Of a stretch of DNA of 64,000 nucleotides, positions 46,330 to 58,002 are shown piece after piece (position 1 is the stretch's first letter; every line of letters begins with the position of its first letter). The stretch spans positions 186,001 to 250,000 of the forward strand of contig JAWZYV010001850.1 in the NCBI GenBank assembly GCA_038373885.1, read 5' to 3'. A program made the translations under genes and the position numbers. Source of the stretch: Cheiracanthium punctorium (Eukaryota; Arthropoda; Arachnida; Araneae; Cheiracanthiidae). The notes under the pieces are model-generated. The model worked only from the letters and a program-made list of their open reading frames with translations, ran no database searches and had not been told where the DNA came from.

Positions 46330-46620
46330 ACAGGCCCAGCAAAAACACACCTTCTGGCAAAGTACCTTACCAGTGCCATTCTGCATTTACGTTGAGCACC
46401 GGTACGGCGCTGCAAAAAGTAACTGCATCGTACTAAAAGTGATCGCCCGAGAAGTACCTTGCCAGAAGCCCGGGAAGGCAACGGCACTGTGCTGGCACTA
46501 TTGCACGTGCCGGCCATCATTTACAATAAGGCACAAGACCATTAAGTTTAGAATGCCTAAAATGAAACGGCAGGGTGCGGAATATTACTGAAAATAAGGG
46601 CACTGACCTGGTATCTTAAC
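46330..46620. other. GC-richer block with an inverted repeat
   Basis: CTTCTGGCAAAGTACCTTACC near 46351 and the inverse of CTTCTGGCAAGGTACTTCTC near 46453 form imperfect arms about 100 bp apart, with further GGCAC/GTGCC words. Composition near 50% GC contrasts with its surroundings, suggesting a foreign insert such as a miniature element. No terminal duplication found. Confidence 0.35.
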
Positions 46621-46699
46621 AGTGGCTGTAATATGATGGCGCGGTGTGGGCTTAGTGCATATCTACAATTATATTGCCATAATTAAAATACGAGCCAGT

Positions 46700-47395
46700 G
46701 TCGTATCCAGGGGAGGATTTAGGGGGCTCATTCATCAATCCCCCCACCAAAATAAAAGACATTGCTTAAGGGTAGCATTTGGATTTACTGCACGGTCCGT
46801 TTATGTAAAATAAGCTTTTATTAGTTCCTATCCAATCAATTTACATTCAAGCCATTTTTTTAATCAGCTCCAACTTTTGAAAAAAATAAATAAAATGATA
46901 CAATAATCATGTTGCACTTCAGCTTTCAAAACAATTCCACTTACTGAAATCTTCCAACATTTTTCTTCACAGTTCAGTATTATTTTCGTGATCTGTAAAA
47001 ATTTCATTTTCTTCATTTGATAAAATCAACCGCCATGATTTTTCAACCGCGGTGCTCTTTACAAATTTCCGTCCGCCATCAACATAATAAATTAAGATAG
47101 TCCAGGATAGGCCGCAATCCAGATAATCCGATTCCTGTTAATCCTGTTAGTCTTTTGTACGTATATGGCGCACATGGGAATAACTCTGGATGAGAGCGAT
47201 ATCTTGGAATAATAGTTAACACCGCAGGACGAAGTACATCTTCGATAATCTTTACATTTGAGCGACACTTTGATTTTATGGTGATTAAGAGCAAAATTGT
47301 GGTTAAAGACGAAAAGCCGTAAAATTATTACTGAAGATCATGAATCTGCACATGATGCCTATTAAAGTTTAAAAATACCAGCATTGTTAAAATTT
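46700..47395. other. Stretch without a gene
   Basis: Near 46709 CCAGGGGAGGATTTAGGGGG resembles a lone hAT-type end; otherwise nothing is recognised. Confidence 0.4.
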
Positions 47396-47461
47396 TAGCG
47401 ACCCCTGCTGCAGGACCCGCGACCCCAATTGGAGTCGTGACCCATAGTTTAAGAATCTCTG
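47396..47461 (-). repeat. hAT-type MITE end, solo
   Basis: The inverse reads CAGAGATTCTTAAACTATGG, then GTCACGACTCCAATTGG and a GCGACCCC word, a hAT-MITE-like terminus. The second end and the 8-bp duplication were not found. Confidence 0.5.
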
Positions 47462-47509
47462 CTATATAACAATGTTCCTCTTAAGTTTCAATCCCTAGTA
47501 AAATTTGTA

Positions 47510-48775
47510 GGGTCAGGTGAGGGAAAATGGTAGAAAAATCATGCATTTTTTTAAACGTTCTAAAATCAAGCTGTTAAATTTATGTTAATAAATTATTTCA
47601 TATATTACATACATTGGACTTGTATAGATTAAATATATAGGATTATTTTTTTAATTTTATCAAAACATATTTCTACGGTGTCATTTTTAGCTAGGCTAGT
47701 ATTGATACCCCCGTTTTCCCCAGATAATTGTGGGAAATGGTAGTAATTTATATATTTTTAAAAAAATTATATTATTGCTATGAATGAAAGAAAAGGCACT
47801 CAATTGAATAAATTCTTAATATACTTCAAGAAAAAGATGCACAGAAAAGAATTATTTCCCAAAATATTTAGCTAAGTAAAAAATGTCCACGGTAATCAAA
47901 TTCAGGTTGACTTTGTACATGGCAAATGCTACTTCGTTCCACACAAGGGTGATGGGGCTGTAGCCACCCCAAAGATTAGTAAACATAAAATGTGAAAAAA
48001 TGAAAAATTTGAGGTTCAGCTACGGACTTAAACCAAATTTAATATTTTCTCTAATGTATGTTTCTCCAACAGCAAATACTTCAAATTCGATTTATCAATT
48101 TATTTTTTTCTTTCATTTTTTAAAAATTCATTTTCATATGCAAACACTTGTAGGTAAAGTAAAGGGTTACAGATGTTCCATCTACCCCCAAAAAAGATAT
48201 TCCACATCGATTATAGGCTATATACTCATAGCATTCTACTTTTTTCAGTTCTGAGTCTCCCCCCGAAAAAAAAATTCTTGGCTACCGTTACTGGTTCCAC
48301 AAAATTACTTTATGCAATAAACGGTTAATTAAAATGTTAGTTTCATTTATTATAACTGTGTTTCAGGAATATTTAACTAAATGAGAAATAGAAATGTCTG
48401 TATCATATAGAACTTTACTATATCTAACCATACCATTTTACCCCACCTTAGAAGAAAAAAAAAATTAAAAATAGAAATTAGAACTTTATTCTTAATTTTT
48501 TTATATAATCCAGTTCTTTTGAAGTCTCTCTACTAATATGTATCAAAATATAAATGCGCCATCTAATTATAAGGAATCTAGAAGAAATTTTCCGATATCA
48601 CTTGTTAGCAGGCAGTGTGTTTAGAGCAAAAACAAGACGTTTTGAACATATTAATATTATTGAAATATCCTAAAACTTCATTATAAGTACTTGCTATTTT
48701 ATTAAAATATATCTTCATAGAAAAAATATTAAACATCAAAATTTTTATGGGGAAAAAAGGTATTTTTCAATATAA
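47510..48775 (-). repeat. Dispersed repeat B, copy 2 (inverted relative to 8050-9300)
   Basis: The reverse complement of the 8050-9300 copy in matching order, including acggtgtcatttttagc, ggctgtagccacccc, tttgaggttcagctacgga, actggttccaca, accatacc-ttttaccccacctta, cagttcttttgaagtctctctactaatat and ttttatggggaaaaaaggta. Short frames in the two copies share MK-LRF-YG-KP-LI, which may just reflect nucleotide homology. A 20-bp slip duplication (aaggtatttttcaatata) lies at the outer edge, 48768-48801. Confidence 0.7.
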
Positions 48776-48801
48776 TCAAATAAGGTATTTTTCAATATAT
48801 G

Positions 48802-51150
48802 TGATTTCTGCTCTTAATGTAAATAAATGTTTACCGAACAGTCCTTTTGTTTTGTGTATGCAAATATGTAGTTCTAACGTGTGTGTGTGTGTGTTTATTA
48901 TTTTATAAAAATTTTACCTGTAAGAGCGAATATAGACTTTAATCCGCAATTTCAAGCTCCATGAAAATTATTCTTAAAATATTTTTCGAAATATCGAATA
49001 TGCAATGACTTTTTACAGCATTCTATAAGAAAAAAATCTTAGGTTTTTATTTTAAGCTTTTTTGATGGAGCTACTTGTTATATCATAAGCAATTTTCTAT
49101 CTTATTATTTTTATTCGAGTATGTATAAGCCCAAAATATATTGCTATATTTTAGTACTATATAATTATAACTTCATATAACCATACGACAAAAAAAATAT
49201 TTTTTATATTCTGAATTAAGGGAAACCAAGGTCCGTTAAAATAACACTTCAAGAGAAAGAAATTTTAAAAATCCTTAGATTTTTAAATTATTTCTTCACT
49301 AAAATATCAGAGAGACATGTAATTCTAAGTGATGAAATGAGTAAATATTATCAAGTGATTTGAACTGCAAACTTGGAATAAAATATGTTTGTACGTTTTA
49401 TACTGAAAAAATCTAGGAGCATTCAATCATACTAAATAAAATAGTAAGTTAGTTGCTTTACAGTTAAAAAGAAATTCGAATTGAGTAAAATTGCTTTTAA
49501 AAATATGTACTAAATACCTTCTTAATTTAAATGCATGCATGCGTGCGTGTTATTTTTCTTACTTCATTAATTCTACTTAAAAAATCAACGCAAATAATTG
49601 CACACACGGAGTTAGAATAATATAATTGAAATATTTCTTTAAGAAGTGGGGAAAATGCCAAATGCTCGCATCGTAATAACATGTTTTAAAATTGTATTTT
49701 TTTAATAACATTAGAAAATATTAACTATGTCATAGTGAAAATTAATAATTTTGTTGTTAACTTTTAATAACATTTAAAACGCAGTGAGCTAGTTTTACGC
49801 AAAATAAATGGATAATCTATTAAAATTTATCAAAACTTGTATAAGTAATATACTATATTTTATTAAATATACTTCGCATAACATTTAATATCCTGATAAA
49901 CAATATTGTAACTTTTGATAACAATGTAACAAAGCAAACTACATTAAACTCCAACAGATGGCAACTCTATATATATCAAAAATGACGTAGGAGTGATAGC
50001 ATCATAAAAATGAAAGAATGTAATACATTGTATCTATGTGGATGAAGATTACACGCAGTACATCATTGGAGATCCATACAGATATAAGAAAAAAGAAAAA
50101 AAGTCTTGGTAAATTGACTTTATTGCAAATCAGCTAGATCTTTAAAAACCTGCTTCTATTAAAACTAGAAGTTAGTAAATGCTTTCCGTAGCTTTTGCTT
50201 TTGAAATTTTATAAAATGCTTCAAAACTGAAAAATTAATTTATGATTTCTTTACACAAGTTAAACAATAAAATGAGCATTTATATATATTTTTTTTCATT
50301 TACGAGAGAATTATTTTACAACCAAAAACGAATTTAAATTGTTGCTAAACAGCTGTTAACTGTAAGCGATATTTTTACGGAGAAATAAGGCTATTGTTTC
50401 TTCAAAGATATTTAAATGTAATATTTTTAACACACTATTTTAGTCCATATATTATCTCAATTTTCCGAAATTACTTACTTATGAGGAACTAGCAGTGAAA
50501 TGTTAACCTTGAATCACTATAATTTTTAAATAATATTCCACTGCTGGCGCACCCATAATGAGGTGTCCTTACTAGTATATCTAATTATTTTTGTTTTTGT
50601 TTAAATATTTTTTTAAATACTTTCCACCGAGTAATTTTGGAACATTTATGTCATTATATCTATTGCGTCATTACGCCTTTATTTGCAATTTTACCTCAAG
50701 TGTAGCGGTAGATTTTTCTTAGTTAATTGTTTACAGTTTGCTTGTTAAAAATTTTTAAAAAATAGTATTTGTTCTTCAGATTAAAAAAAAATGTTAAAAA
50801 GAGATTATTTTGAAATGAAGCAATGTAAAAAAATACTATTTTAAACCTATCTAAAGAATAAATTCTTTTATTGCCACTAGATGGCGGAACTGGGTAAGAT
50901 GAGAATAGAAGTTTCTTAAAAATGGGTCAAATGCGGCAAAATAGAGGAGGTATGCAGAGAAAATCACTTCCGGGTTCTATGTATGCCGGAGAAAACACAT
51001 ATACATACAACTCACATGAGAACAATGTATTTTTTTTTCTCTTTTGTCTCTTTTTGAGGACTACGTAAATGTTTTTTAAGAAGAAAAATACCGTTTTTTC
51101 CCCGCTAGAATATGAAATGGATAAAATATATTTTACTGACACTCTAAAAC
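48802..51150. other. Long AT-rich stretch without a gene
   Basis: Nothing recognised beyond a short (GT)n at about 48879-48893. Confidence 0.5.
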
Positions 51151-51158
51151 TTTTATAA

Positions 51159-51489
51159 GCGTTTCTCAACCTCTGGAGCGCGACCCCCAAAGGGGGCGCA
51201 GAGTGTTTGCAGGGGGGAGGGCGCTAGAAAAAACAAAGAGCAAGTAGTGATGCATGTTTAAAAAAAAATAATCTCATTTATTCTCATATTTACTCAAAAA
51301 TATATCCATTTTTGCTTAAAATGTTCACTCAAACTTTACTGTTAACATTATTTTGTAGAAAATTCGACTGAATATTCATTGTTAAAGATTAAAAAACTGA
51401 ATGTATGCTGAAAACTGTGAGGGGGGGGGCGCCACCGTAAGTTAACCTCTGTTGGGAGGGTGCGACACTAAAAAGGTTGACAACCTCTG
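51159..51489. mobile_element. 331-bp hAT-type MITE with 8-bp duplication
   Basis: TTTTATAA is duplicated at 51151-51158 and 51490-51497. The left end GCGTTTCTCAACCTCTGG and inverted right end CAGAGGTTGTCAACC share the TCAACC core. Internal GCGACCCCC and GGGGGCGCC words lie near both ends, as in other hAT MITEs here. It includes a G9 run at 51421-51429. Non-coding. Confidence 0.82.
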
Positions 51490-51499
51490 TTTTATAATA

Positions 51500-52099
51500 T
51501 GCTGTCGACAGTGACATAGTATCTTTATATTATTACACTTTCACTAGTTTGGTCTGGAAAAAAGTGTAATTTACAACACTGCATTTTAAAACTATTTCCA
51601 GTTTTTAAGAGACTTGAAAGATGTCCTTTTCGTTATTAAATAAATGAAAATATAAACTCAGATTGAAGTAATTTTTTAAGAAAATATGTCCAGCCACCGT
51701 TTTTTAAAGATTGCTCTAGTTTGAGAAATCATACAATCTTCGGAGTGAAAATAGAAATCTTGCACAACATTTTATTAATAAATAATTTCATACATACAAT
51801 TGTTTAAAAATGATAATTTGAATGAAGCTATTGTCCTAAGTATTTTTAATATTTTATCGTTATTCATGGTTTTGTAAAATCTTTCTTATACTTTACGAGG
51901 AAGAGTTAGTTGTGTCCCGAAACGCTCGGAAGAAATTTAGTGTCAAGTAGAGTGGAAACGTAAGAGCAGAAGCAGTTTGAATATGAATAGATTTGTTTGC
52001 GAAACACTTTTTACTTCTTTTTTTTTTTTGTCAAATGACGCTGACACAGTTTTTGTGCTATCATTTTCCAGTTACGCTCTATGCCATCTCAAGTAATAG
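51500..52099. other. AT-rich stretch without a gene
   Basis: No supported feature. Confidence 0.4.
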
Positions 52100-53009
52100 T
52101 AGGGGAGCCCAATGTGTTTTTGGGGATTTATTCGAGCGCGGCAGATGAACATAAGGGGGGGGGGATACCTTGCATCATGTTGAGTACTTCCACTATATAT
52201 AAGTCCTGTATGTAGGGCCGTGCGTCTAGGGCAGCTCATCAGATTAGTAAAAAAAAAAAAAAATTGATCATCAGAAATATTGAAGCCCGTCAGATTAAGA
52301 TAAGGTGGGTTAATTACTAGCTAAAAAGTGTACATTCTGAAAATCTGATGATTTCAGTGTAACGTAAGGGGGTGGGATGGTTACAAAGTTGCAAAAAAAA
52401 TAACGTTGTCTTGACATTCTCGACCGCGGTTGATTTTTTTATTTTATTTTGAAGGAAATAACGCAGTAATCACAAAAAAAATATAATCTACCAATTTCCA
52501 CAAGCCGAAGTAATAAAAATACGAGCCAAAGCAATAAAAATCGTCAATGAAGATTAGAGAGTGCAAAGATAGCTCGATCAATAAGGAGCATGCTCTTCGA
52601 GTTAGTGTAGATGACAAGGAGCTCTACGTGTCTGGCCCTCAATAAACAGAACAGCAAATTTTCAGAAAGAATTGAAAAATATCAAATTCAAAAAATTTTT
52701 GTCAAGTTTTTAATTCATCATTGAACTGATCAGGAGATGGCTACTATTATTAGTAACAAAACAATATATCTAAGGACGAGATTCAAGTGAAACACAGTTC
52801 GAACGTTTTCTGCGTCGAACAGGAGAAACCTCGAAATATATCAAGGTTTCTTATTCAACTGAAACAAACCAATCGTGCTTTGATCATGTGACAGCGTGAT
52901 AGGTTTGTTCATTGGAAGAATTCTGCCAAAACTTTCGAGCTGTAGACTGAAAAACATTCGATTCGAACTCGATCACCCGCGTTTCACTTGAATCTCGCCC
53001 TTAATCATG

Positions 53010-53947
53010 ATATGTGTTGTGTATATTCAGCTACCGATAGTAAAGTTACCTGAACAATCGACCATGAACTCTCCTGTTCTGATCATGAAGAAGCAGATAC
53101 AAAAATTGTATTTTTGGCAAGTCAAATAAAAGAAGATTCCACAGTTACAATCAGAACTTGCGATACAGATATTGTTGCATCATGTGGGTCAATATGGCAC
53201 ACCTCCAAGCATCGGTTAAAGTATGGATGGATCTTGGAGTTAACAATGTACGCTGTTATATTCAAGTATCTGGCTCTCTATGCTAAGTTCGGCCCAATAA
53301 TTTCGCTGGCGCTACCAGCTCTATACACGTTAACAGGAGGCGATTACAATCCGGCACTTTACAGACGAGGCAAAAAAAAAAAAAAACCTCTGCCAATTTT
53401 TATGGGTTCAAATATTTTTAGAAAGACATTTGCAAATGTAGGCTCAGAGGATTATAATACAGAAGATTCTTCTGACATTTTACAATCGTCTATGTGTCAC
53501 TTGTATGGCTTGAAAAAATTAGCTGATAGCAACCTAGCAAGAATAGAAATCTTTCATAAGACCTAAAAAGTGTCGTACCTACGTCGCAACACTTCTCATT
53601 TGCCGTCCGTATTTACGATGCTTGTTGCTTGCCTCCTTGCGAATCTGAGCTACAGCAGCACTTATTGCGAACGAAGTATACTTCGTGCTTGTGGAGGAAT
53701 GCACACAATAAAACTATGATTATCTTGTCACCAACAGATTACGGGTGGACAAATGTCGATGGAAAATTTGAAATGTCTTGGTTTGTTGGCAATCAGTTAC
53801 CTGATGCACACGAAGATGTTGTCATAACACATAATAAAATTGTGTTAACGATTATAACAATTTCTTGTTACAGATACGAAAACTGCAGACAATATTGAAT
53901 TATTGGATTTGGTGTATGATAATTCTTCTGATGACGACGAAGTTTGA
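53010..53947 (+). pseudogene. Broken gene with EADTK / DTDIV / TGxDYNP motifs
   Basis: In-frame pieces: SATDSKVT, then TIDHELSCSDHEEADTKIVF (53055-53114), IKEDSTVTIRTCDTDIVAS, a degraded stretch, FGPIISLALPALYTLTGGDY with NPALYRRGKK (53280-53380), FANVGSEDYNTEDSSDILQS, CHLYGLKKLADSNLARIEIF and a stop near 53563. After a frameshift: LPPCESELQQHLLRTKY, CLWRNAHNKT, LSPTDYGWTNVDGKFEMSWF, and an acidic end NSSDDDEV with TGA at 53945-53947. This resembles a metazoan repeat-associated protein family with EADTR, DTDVVVL and TGCD(Y/T) motifs. The order of acidic motifs recalls PIN/FEN-type nucleases, which is my inference. The usual Cys of TGCDY is Gly here. A poly-A run at 53371-53384 disrupts the frame. 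Confidence 0.6.
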
Positions 53948-54579
53948 AACAAATTTTTTTACACAGATGCATTTTATTTTTGTATTATTTTCTAGATAAA
54001 TTAAAGTCTAAATATTTAAATAATTTTATTCGTCGCATTTTATGGTTATTGAAAAAAAAATCATACTAATTTTCTTCTAGCCGTCAGATTAATGATACCC
54101 TCAAAATAATCGTCAGATTTTACGCTACTGTGAGTGGAACATCAAGCTAAACCTTCTGTATAAAAATCTGCCACGCTCGAGTATTTCAATATGGCGATTT
54201 TTTTTTTTACATTTTCAAAAATTCGCTACGAGCTTGCGTCACTTCCGAAACGTCAGTCTTTTGAATGAGAGCCTTTTTAGGGTTCACATGACATCCCCTC
54301 TGAATATCTGACGCGCTCGAAAAACATTTTTTTTTCTATTTTCTACGCTTCTGGATGGCCACCCCCACCACGCAAGTCGGCAGATGAACATACTTTTGGT
54401 ATCAAAGACACGCTGGGGCATCTAAACTATCAATATGTGACGCGCTCAAGTATCTTGATGTAACCTTTTTTTTTGCATCTTTGAAGGTCTGTATACACTT
54501 CCTCCACCACTGAAAGGAAACATTATATAAACTTATAACTTAACTTATAATTAAACTTATTATTTTTATTATCTAAACT

Positions 54580-56085
54580 ACACTCATGTCCATAAATTAA
54601 GGATAATGAAGTGCAGGCAAAGAAAGAGAAAGAAGCAAAACAAATTTGACTTATTTGTAAAGTCTATTTATTAAGCAAAAAGTAAAGAGCAAAAAAGATG
54701 CTATATGTTTGACATAATTAATAAAAATTGCAAGTTTTACTCCCTTGACCAAATTTCAAAAAAGAACCTATTTACAAAAAACAGTATAACATGGTTAGTA
54801 GGATGGTTAATACGGAGTATGTCTCCCGGACGATGCAATACAGGCCTGACAACGCCTAGGCATGCTGAGTAACAAATGATCAATCTGATCTTGGGGAATA
54901 TTACACCACTCATCAAGCAATGCACTCCGAAGTTCCGGTAGACAGGTGGGAGGGGGTTGACGGGCTGCAATTCGTCGGCCAAGCATATCCCACACATGCT
55001 CTATTGGATTCAAGTCCGGTGAGTATGCTGGCCAATGCATACGGGTGATATCCTCCGATTGAAGGCATTCGTCTACAATGTTTGCACGGTGAGGACGGAC
55101 GTTGTCATCCATAAACACAAATTCAGCAACCATGGCGCCCCGAAACAAACGTACATGTTGTTCCAGAATGACATCCCGATAGATGTGGCCTGTCATCGTT
55201 ACACTCTGAACATGCAGGTCAGTTCTGGAACCAATAATAAATCCTCCCCAAACGAGCCATCCTGCACCACCGTAACGGTGTCTTTCAATGGTGTTCTCTT
55301 GGTGGTAACGGGTACCTGGCGTTCTCCAGATGAATGTCCGGCGAGAATCAGACTCCAAACTAAACCTGGACTCGTCGGAAAACATCACACAAGACCACCG
55401 TTGCGGTGTCCACAATGCATGCTCTCTACTCCAGGTTAATCGCAGGCGACAGTGAGTTGCGGTAAGTGGAACACATCTGACAGGCCTACGAGCATATAGA
55501 CCAATGTGCCCTAAGCGTCTGTACACGGTCTGCCTTGAAACTGTCGTACCGGTAGCTGAAGAGAGCTGACGAGACAGGTCTGATGCTGTACTCCGTCTGT
55601 TTCTTTTGGCAGTAACTGCCAAATAGCGGTCCTCATTCGGCGTTGTAACTCGGAGGCCACCTGTGCTGTAACGTCTACTCACATTACCATCATCTTGGAA
55701 TCGTTGCCAAAGCCTGGAGATGACACTCTGGGCGATTCCAAGTTCCTCGGATACTTCCAGCTGAGTACGTCCACATTCCAGTCATCCGATAATTCTGCCA
55801 CGTAAAACATCATCCAAATGCCTCCTTTGTGCCATAACTATGCGGTTTTTGCACTGAAAGGCTTTCACAGCGCTTGTGAACTATTTTACTTCTTTGCCAC
55901 CATTCCTTATATACCCCTCTCTTACACTCTCGTCATTGTGACGTACCATTCACGCCATCTGGTGGTTTCCTGTAATTTGCATATTCTTCTTCAAGATGTG
56001 TGTGATCATTTCAGAGGTGAAATTTTTATTTTAGAGATCAATTTCTGTGTGATTCTGAATTATCCTTAATTTATGGACATGAGTG
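54580..56085 (-). mobile_element. Tc1-like element, 1506 bp, perfect 27-bp ends
   Basis: CACTCATGTCCATAAATTAA continues to a perfect 27-bp inverted repeat (54580-54606 and 56059-56085), flanked by TA (54578-54579, 56086-56087). It encloses one minus-strand transposase with a single in-frame stop. Perfect ends and near-intact coding imply a young insertion. It lies inside the 52100-56150 element. Confidence 0.95.
54807..55835 (-). pseudogene. Tc1-like transposase with one in-frame stop (DD34E)
   Basis: ATG at 55835, TAA at 54807-54809, 342 codons, same frame throughout except a TGA at codon 18 (55782-55784), which sits where relatives have Arg in the first helix-turn-helix (VLRGRIIG, then LECGRTQLEVSEELGIAQSV); a single C-to-T change of CGA would explain it. 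The rest is open: a second DNA-binding region, then D154 (VMFSDESRF), the GWLVWGGF box, D244 (FMDDNVRPH) and E279 (SPDLNPIEHVW), with 34 residues between the last two. An internal ATG at codon 52 could start a shorter product lacking the first DNA-binding motif. All catalytic residues are retained. Probably inactive as it stands. Confidence 0.92.
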
Positions 56086-56263
56086 TACAAAATGTAATAG
56101 GTCCTCACGACACTCGAGTAAATCCCCAATTAGCACCATGGGCTCCCCTATAAGTATATGATACAAGTAAATATAAGTTTATGAAAGGCAAAGTTTATGT
56201 CACGAGTCAAAGAATTCTCATATTTTGAAATTTCGGAAAGATTGAATTAATTTCTCTTACATG

Positions 56264-56266
<3 letters not shown>

Positions 56267-56311
<45 letters not shown>
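56267..56311. repeat. Poly-A tract, 45 bp
   Basis: 45 uninterrupted A, 117 bp beyond the right end of the 52100-56150 element. It could be a retroposon tail or a pure homopolymer; no retroposon body was recognised to its left. Confidence 0.9.
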
Positions 56312-56312
<1 letters not shown>

Positions 56313-57139
56313 ATTTGGTTCCTTCCTTACGAAGAACAGGCTCGCAGCTACTATTTTATAAGTATTGTTATATTACATTTGTTTATCGTCTGGCCATCTA
56401 AGAAATTCTCGCAAAGAATGTTTTTTCTTATGAATGTTCCATAAAATTAAATTGACAAAATTTCAATTTTAATTGTTTTTTTCTCCATTTGAAGAAACGA
56501 ATTTGTTCAAATAAAATACATGATCAAATGCATACATTGAACTAATCAATTTTCGACGTGGCTTTAACTGTTTTTGCTTGATGGTCGAAGTTCAAACAGA
56601 AAAAAAAACTCACATTACAGCGCCTTCCAAAGAACGGAAGTAGGTTAATTGTTTGTATCAAAAAGTAATCGTTCAAAAGCAAAACACAAGTGAATCTGAA
56701 AAAGATTGCCTCCCTTTCCCCAATCCATCGCTGATCATTAATTTCGATTTAAATTTATATAAGATGTATAATGCAGATGACATTCTTTTAAGCACATGTG
56801 AGGAAACAAATTATGTTTCTAAATACTAATACATTTTTGGTTAGCTTAAATTAAATTTGTTCCTAAGAAAGTTTCAGTAATGAGAATTTAATTGCTAATG
56901 CGTGAAGATATTCTCCTTTGTGTTTCCGTTTGATTTGGAGCAAGTAAATGGCAGGGGCTTCCTTTTCGTGTACGGATCATACAGTTAATGTGAGTTTTTT
57001 TTTTTTTCATAATTGAAAAGAAATGCAAACTTCTTGAATAATATTTTGAATACAGAAAATTTATTGATATGTGGTAGAGTATATATATATAGAAATCCTA
57101 CTAATTATATATAGTTACGCAAACATTCTAGGCAAGCTT
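56312..57139. other. AT-rich stretch without a gene
   Basis: No supported feature. Confidence 0.4.
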
Positions 57140-57629
57140 CTCCCAGATAAAACTTTTACCGCCATTATTCCAAAAAATGTAAAAGTTAAGCACAAAAAAT
57201 CCATAACAACTATACCACACGCATGATGCCCTTCAAATTTTTCATAATTATATATAAAAACACAAAAAACAATCTGCACTACTTTAAAAATCTAAAAATT
57301 TCCCCGTTACCTCTTTATTAAATGATTTTTGTTCTTTTCAGTTCCATTTTATTTTCGAGAGTGAAAATTGTTGATTATTTGCGTGACAAAGTTTGCTGTT
57401 GCAATCGACAGGTTATCAAATTAACGCAATAAAATCACGGTTTCAGGCTTTAAAAGAAAAGTTTCCGCCCTTTTCTAGAAAAGCATGAAATTCGATTTAG
57501 GTGTATAATAAAGACAAGTTATTTATTTTAGTTGGACGAAGATTAAATAGATTGAGAGTAGACGTATTTTCATTCAATGGTTTTCCAAGAGCCCGTTGTG
57601 ATTAGTCCACAACGGGCTTTGGCTTCTAG
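57140..57629 (+). mobile_element. Helitron-like non-autonomous element, copy 2 (hairpin + CTAG)
   Basis: Homologous to 25075-25730. The 3' hairpin is cleaner here: AGCCCGTTGTG (57590-57600) pairs exactly with CACAACGGGCT (57608-57618), with loop ATTAGTC. CTAG follows after 7 bases, the same spacing as copy 1. The next base is C rather than the expected T. Conservation of stem and spacing, while the rest has diverged, supports a functional terminus of a Helitron-type family. Confidence 0.6.
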
Positions 57630-58002
57630 CTTTTATATACTTGCGTAGAATACCCAAAGCATCCAATTTTTAAAACGGCCTAAGAAAATGTCAAGTTTTT
57701 CAACATATTCAAAAAGCTGTAAATCTTAGTTTGAATAAAAGATAGATTTTTTTTTAATAGTTAATGTTGTTAGTTCCTTCGGTTTAATAGTTCATTTTAT
57801 ACACTTAAAAGTACTATAAAATTTTAATATAAAATGAAATAGTTTAATCTTTCTGTTTATTGTTTATTTTTGACTTTAAGAACATGTTCCATGTAATCAT
57901 GAAAAACAATGATTTTGAGGTCTTTTGTACTTAAATCACTTTTCGTAATAACATCTATGCTATTTTTACGAGATGTGTGTGTGCGTGTGTGTAAATGAAC
58001 AC

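Larger units (their letters stand above)
52100..56150 (+). mobile_element. Unclassified DNA element carrying an acidic-motif protein; split by a Tc1-like element
   Basis: The left end TAGGGGAGCCCAATGTG...GGGGATTTATTCGAG matches the inverted right end (TAGGGGAGCCCATGGTG...GGGGATTTACTCGAG), giving terminal inverted repeats of about 45 bp. Subterminal copies of a CTGACGCGCTCGAGTAT word occur at about 54168, 54313 and 54442 (spacing 130-145 bp) and inside both ends. Removing the Tc1-like insertion (54580-56085) leaves about 2.5 kb. A broken + strand gene occupies 53000-53947. The target duplication is not clear. The superfamily is unknown to me. Confidence 0.65.

Noticed and set aside
50927..51190. 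87-residue minus-strand frame
   Set aside because: AT-rich chance frame that overlaps the left edge of the hAT MITE; no motifs.
55035..55439. 134-residue + strand frame
   Set aside because: Antisense shadow of the Tc1-like transposase on the minus strand.
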